Of a stretch of DNA of 5,769 bases, positions 4,316 through 5,769 are shown one piece after another. The notes under the pieces are model-generated. The model did no database searches. It saw only the letters and a program-made list of their open reading frames with translations, and was not told the DNA's origin. How positions within the stretch are numbered: the stretch's first letter is position 1; every line of letters starts with the position of its first letter. The DNA comes from Rhodospirillaceae bacterium (GTDB lineage: Bacteria > Pseudomonadota > Alphaproteobacteria > UBA9219). Location: NCBI GenBank assembly GCA_003504035.1, contig DOBW01000020.1:1-5769 (forward strand), given 5' to 3'. The position numbers and the translations under genes were made by a program.

Positions 4316-5769
4316 AACGCTGTCTCAAGCGCGGCACACACAGTTTTCATAACGCTTTTCCAATCTTCCGGCTTGGATTGCCGAAAAATGCGCATCGAAG
4401 GATACCAAAGGGCTTCTTCCTGTTGTAATCCCCACCGCCAATCCGGCTCTGGCGTAACAAGAATCCAAACCTTTTTACCAAGCGCTCCGGCAAGATGTGC
4501 CAGCGCTGTATCGCAGCAAATAATAAGATCAAGCTGAGAAATAAAACGCGCTGCATCAGAAAAATCCTTAATCTGCGACACAAGATTTACGGCGCCTTTT
4601 TCTTGCAAACGGCAAACCTCTTCCTCTGTTGCTTCTCGCGTTAGATTATAAAAAGAAACTTTTTCCTGTATCACTTCTGAGTCAAAAAGCGTCATGACAT
4701 CGGAGAAAGGAAGGCTTCTCAAACGGTCCGTTCCAAAGGCAGGATTTCCCGCCCAAACAAGACCTACCTTCATTTTGTTTAGATCACATTGCAGACTCGC
4801 CTTGGGAACAGGCGGCGACAAATAAGGTATATCCAAAGGAATCGTATCTGTTGTTGTTCCAAAAATATGGGGCAGATCAAAAAGAGAAGCATAAAAATCA
4901 AACAAAGGAACAATTTGTTCCTCTTCTATGATTTCATCTATGCAAGGCAAAGAAGAAAACAAAGATACAAGCGGCGCTTTGCAAATGAGAACAACGCGTG
5001 CGCCCTTTTCTTTGACCATCGGCAAATAGCGCACCAGCATCAACGCATCACCGAATCCTTTTTCAGCATAAAAAAGGATTGTCTTGCCGTTCGGATTCTC
5101 ACCGTGCCACAGAGGCGCTGAAAAAGCTGGCCGCTTACGCAAACAAAACCGCGCCCGATAACGCGCAAAGCCGCGTGCATAATCACCAGAGAGAAGCTCC
5201 AGCAATGCCAAATGAAAATGCCATTTTCCTAAAAGATGTTCATGGCCGGAGAAAAGCTGCTCATCTGTTACGTTCTGTCCGGTTACATCAATAAGACGCA
5301 AAAGCGCCGCACGCGCTGCGTCATAGTTTCCACAGAGTTGATGCGTCAACGCCGCATTATAAAGAGCCTCGGGCATATTGTCTGGCTGAAGCGCAAAAGC
5401 TTTTTCGTAAGCCTGCAATGCCTCTTTTTGCGCGCCGCAACGGTTTAGAGAAAGCCCCAGAAAGAAAAAAGTCTGCGCAAAATCCGGCTGAAGCTCGCCC
5501 GCGCGCCGATAAGCGGAAACGGCTTCCGGCCACGACTCTCCCCCTCGCAACACATTACCAAGATAGAAAAAGAACAAACCCGCTTTCGGATCAATTTGAA
5601 TGGCCTGTTTAATTTGCGCTATGGCTTCATCATAGCGCCCCTGTGCTTCATACAAAACACCCAAGAGTGCCAAAGCGTCCGCATTTTCTGGCGCGTTTTT
5701 CAACACAGATTCATAAAGCGTTTGTGCCTTATCAAGATCACCGCACTGGTGCGCTTCTATGGCGGCGTT
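4279..5769 (-). CDS. TPR protein with C-terminal glycosyltransferase family 9-like domain (5' end outside window)
   Basis: The frame is open from the right edge (first codon 5769-5767) to TGA at 4281-4279, giving 496 residues without the true start. Roughly residues 1-165 are about five TPR units, such as 'A.EAHQCGDLDKAQTLYESVL', each with the G/A/Y/A/P spacing of the repeat. The rest resembles ADP-heptose:LPS heptosyltransferases (GT9): GKTILFYAEKGFGD (about 228-241), RYLP, VGLVWAGNP (335-343), CDTALAHLAGALGKKVWIL (419-437), DWRW (443-446) and WYPSMRIFRQ (455-464). This TPR-GT9 design is common in Alphaproteobacteria. Its acceptor is unknown; by family it transfers a sugar from a nucleotide donor in the cytoplasm, perhaps to a glycan or a protein held by the TPR superhelix. 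A GTG at 5706 is internal to a TPR and is not the start. It converges on xthA and overlaps it by 37 bp. Confidence 0.88.
   Translation of the reverse strand, partial: NAAIEAHQCGDLDKAQTLYESVLKNAPENADALALLGVLYEAQGRYDEAIAQIKQAIQIDPKAGLFFFYLGNVLRGGESWPEAVSAYRRAGELQPDFAQTFFFLGLSLNRCGAQKEALQAYEKAFALQPDNMPEALYNAALTHQLCGNYDAARAALLRLIDVTGQNVTDEQLFSGHEHLLGKWHFHLALLELLSGDYARGFARYRARFCLRKRPAFSAPLWHGENPNGKTILFYAEKGFGDALMLVRYLPMVKEKGARVVLICKAPLVSLFSSLPCIDEIIEEEQIVPLFDFYASLFDLPHIFGTTTDTIPLDIPYLSPPVPKASLQCDLNKMKVGLVWAGNPAFGTDRLRSLPFSDVMTLFDSEVIQEKVSFYNLTREATEEEVCRLQEKGAVNLVSQIKDFSDAARFISQLDLIICCDTALAHLAGALGKKVWILVTPEPDWRWGLQQEEALWYPSMRIFRQSKPEDWKSVMKTVCAALETAFQETAKSTMTGT

Noticed and set aside
5704..5706. 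GTG as the start of the TPR/glycosyltransferase gene
   Set aside because: The 21 codons upstream to the window edge are open and form the first part of a TPR unit, so the gene begins outside the window.

Overview
The window looks like a chromosomal segment of a moderately AT-rich alphaproteobacterium. The evidence is the alphaproteobacterial-type LolA followed directly by an exonuclease III gene, the TPR plus heptosyltransferase-like protein, and a tRNA-Ile2 with an encoded CCA end. Genus cannot be read from the sequence. Most genes are ordinary housekeeping or envelope genes. Two places show disturbance: a transposon end beside a tRNA, and a decayed signalling locus.

Layout, left to right. 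(1) 1-310: the 5' part of an ISL3-type transposase gene on the minus strand, cut by the window edge, and its probable outer end, which carries a perfect 18-bp tandem duplication. (2) 320-396: a complete minus-strand tRNA with CAU anticodon, judged to be the lysidine-modified tRNA-Ile2; the insertion element appears to begin about 9 bp past its 3' end. (3) 475-1973: a two-gene minus-strand operon, trxB (thioredoxin reductase) followed 14 bp later by a small two-helix membrane protein with a bacterial PH domain. (4) 2076-2645: a degenerate minus-strand signalling locus. It has the start of a FIST sensory-domain gene with a good ribosome binding site, a frameshift at a run of eight T, and an abrupt end at the FIST 'GCSS' motif, where the sequence passes straight into a lone receiver domain in another frame. 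The best reading is a deletion that removed most of a FIST gene and the kinase part of a hybrid histidine kinase. (5) 2855-4315: plus-strand lolA and xthA, 18 bp apart, probably cotranscribed. (6) 4279-5769: a minus-strand gene for a TPR protein with a C-terminal glycosyltransferase family 9-like domain, open at the right edge and overlapping the 3' end of xthA by 37 bp.

Functionally, trxB supplies reduced thioredoxin, lolA carries lipoproteins across the periplasm, xthA repairs abasic and oxidised DNA ends, and the TPR/GT9-like protein probably modifies a surface glycan or protein. No intact novel multi-gene system is visible. The most informative anomaly is the FIST/receiver remnant.
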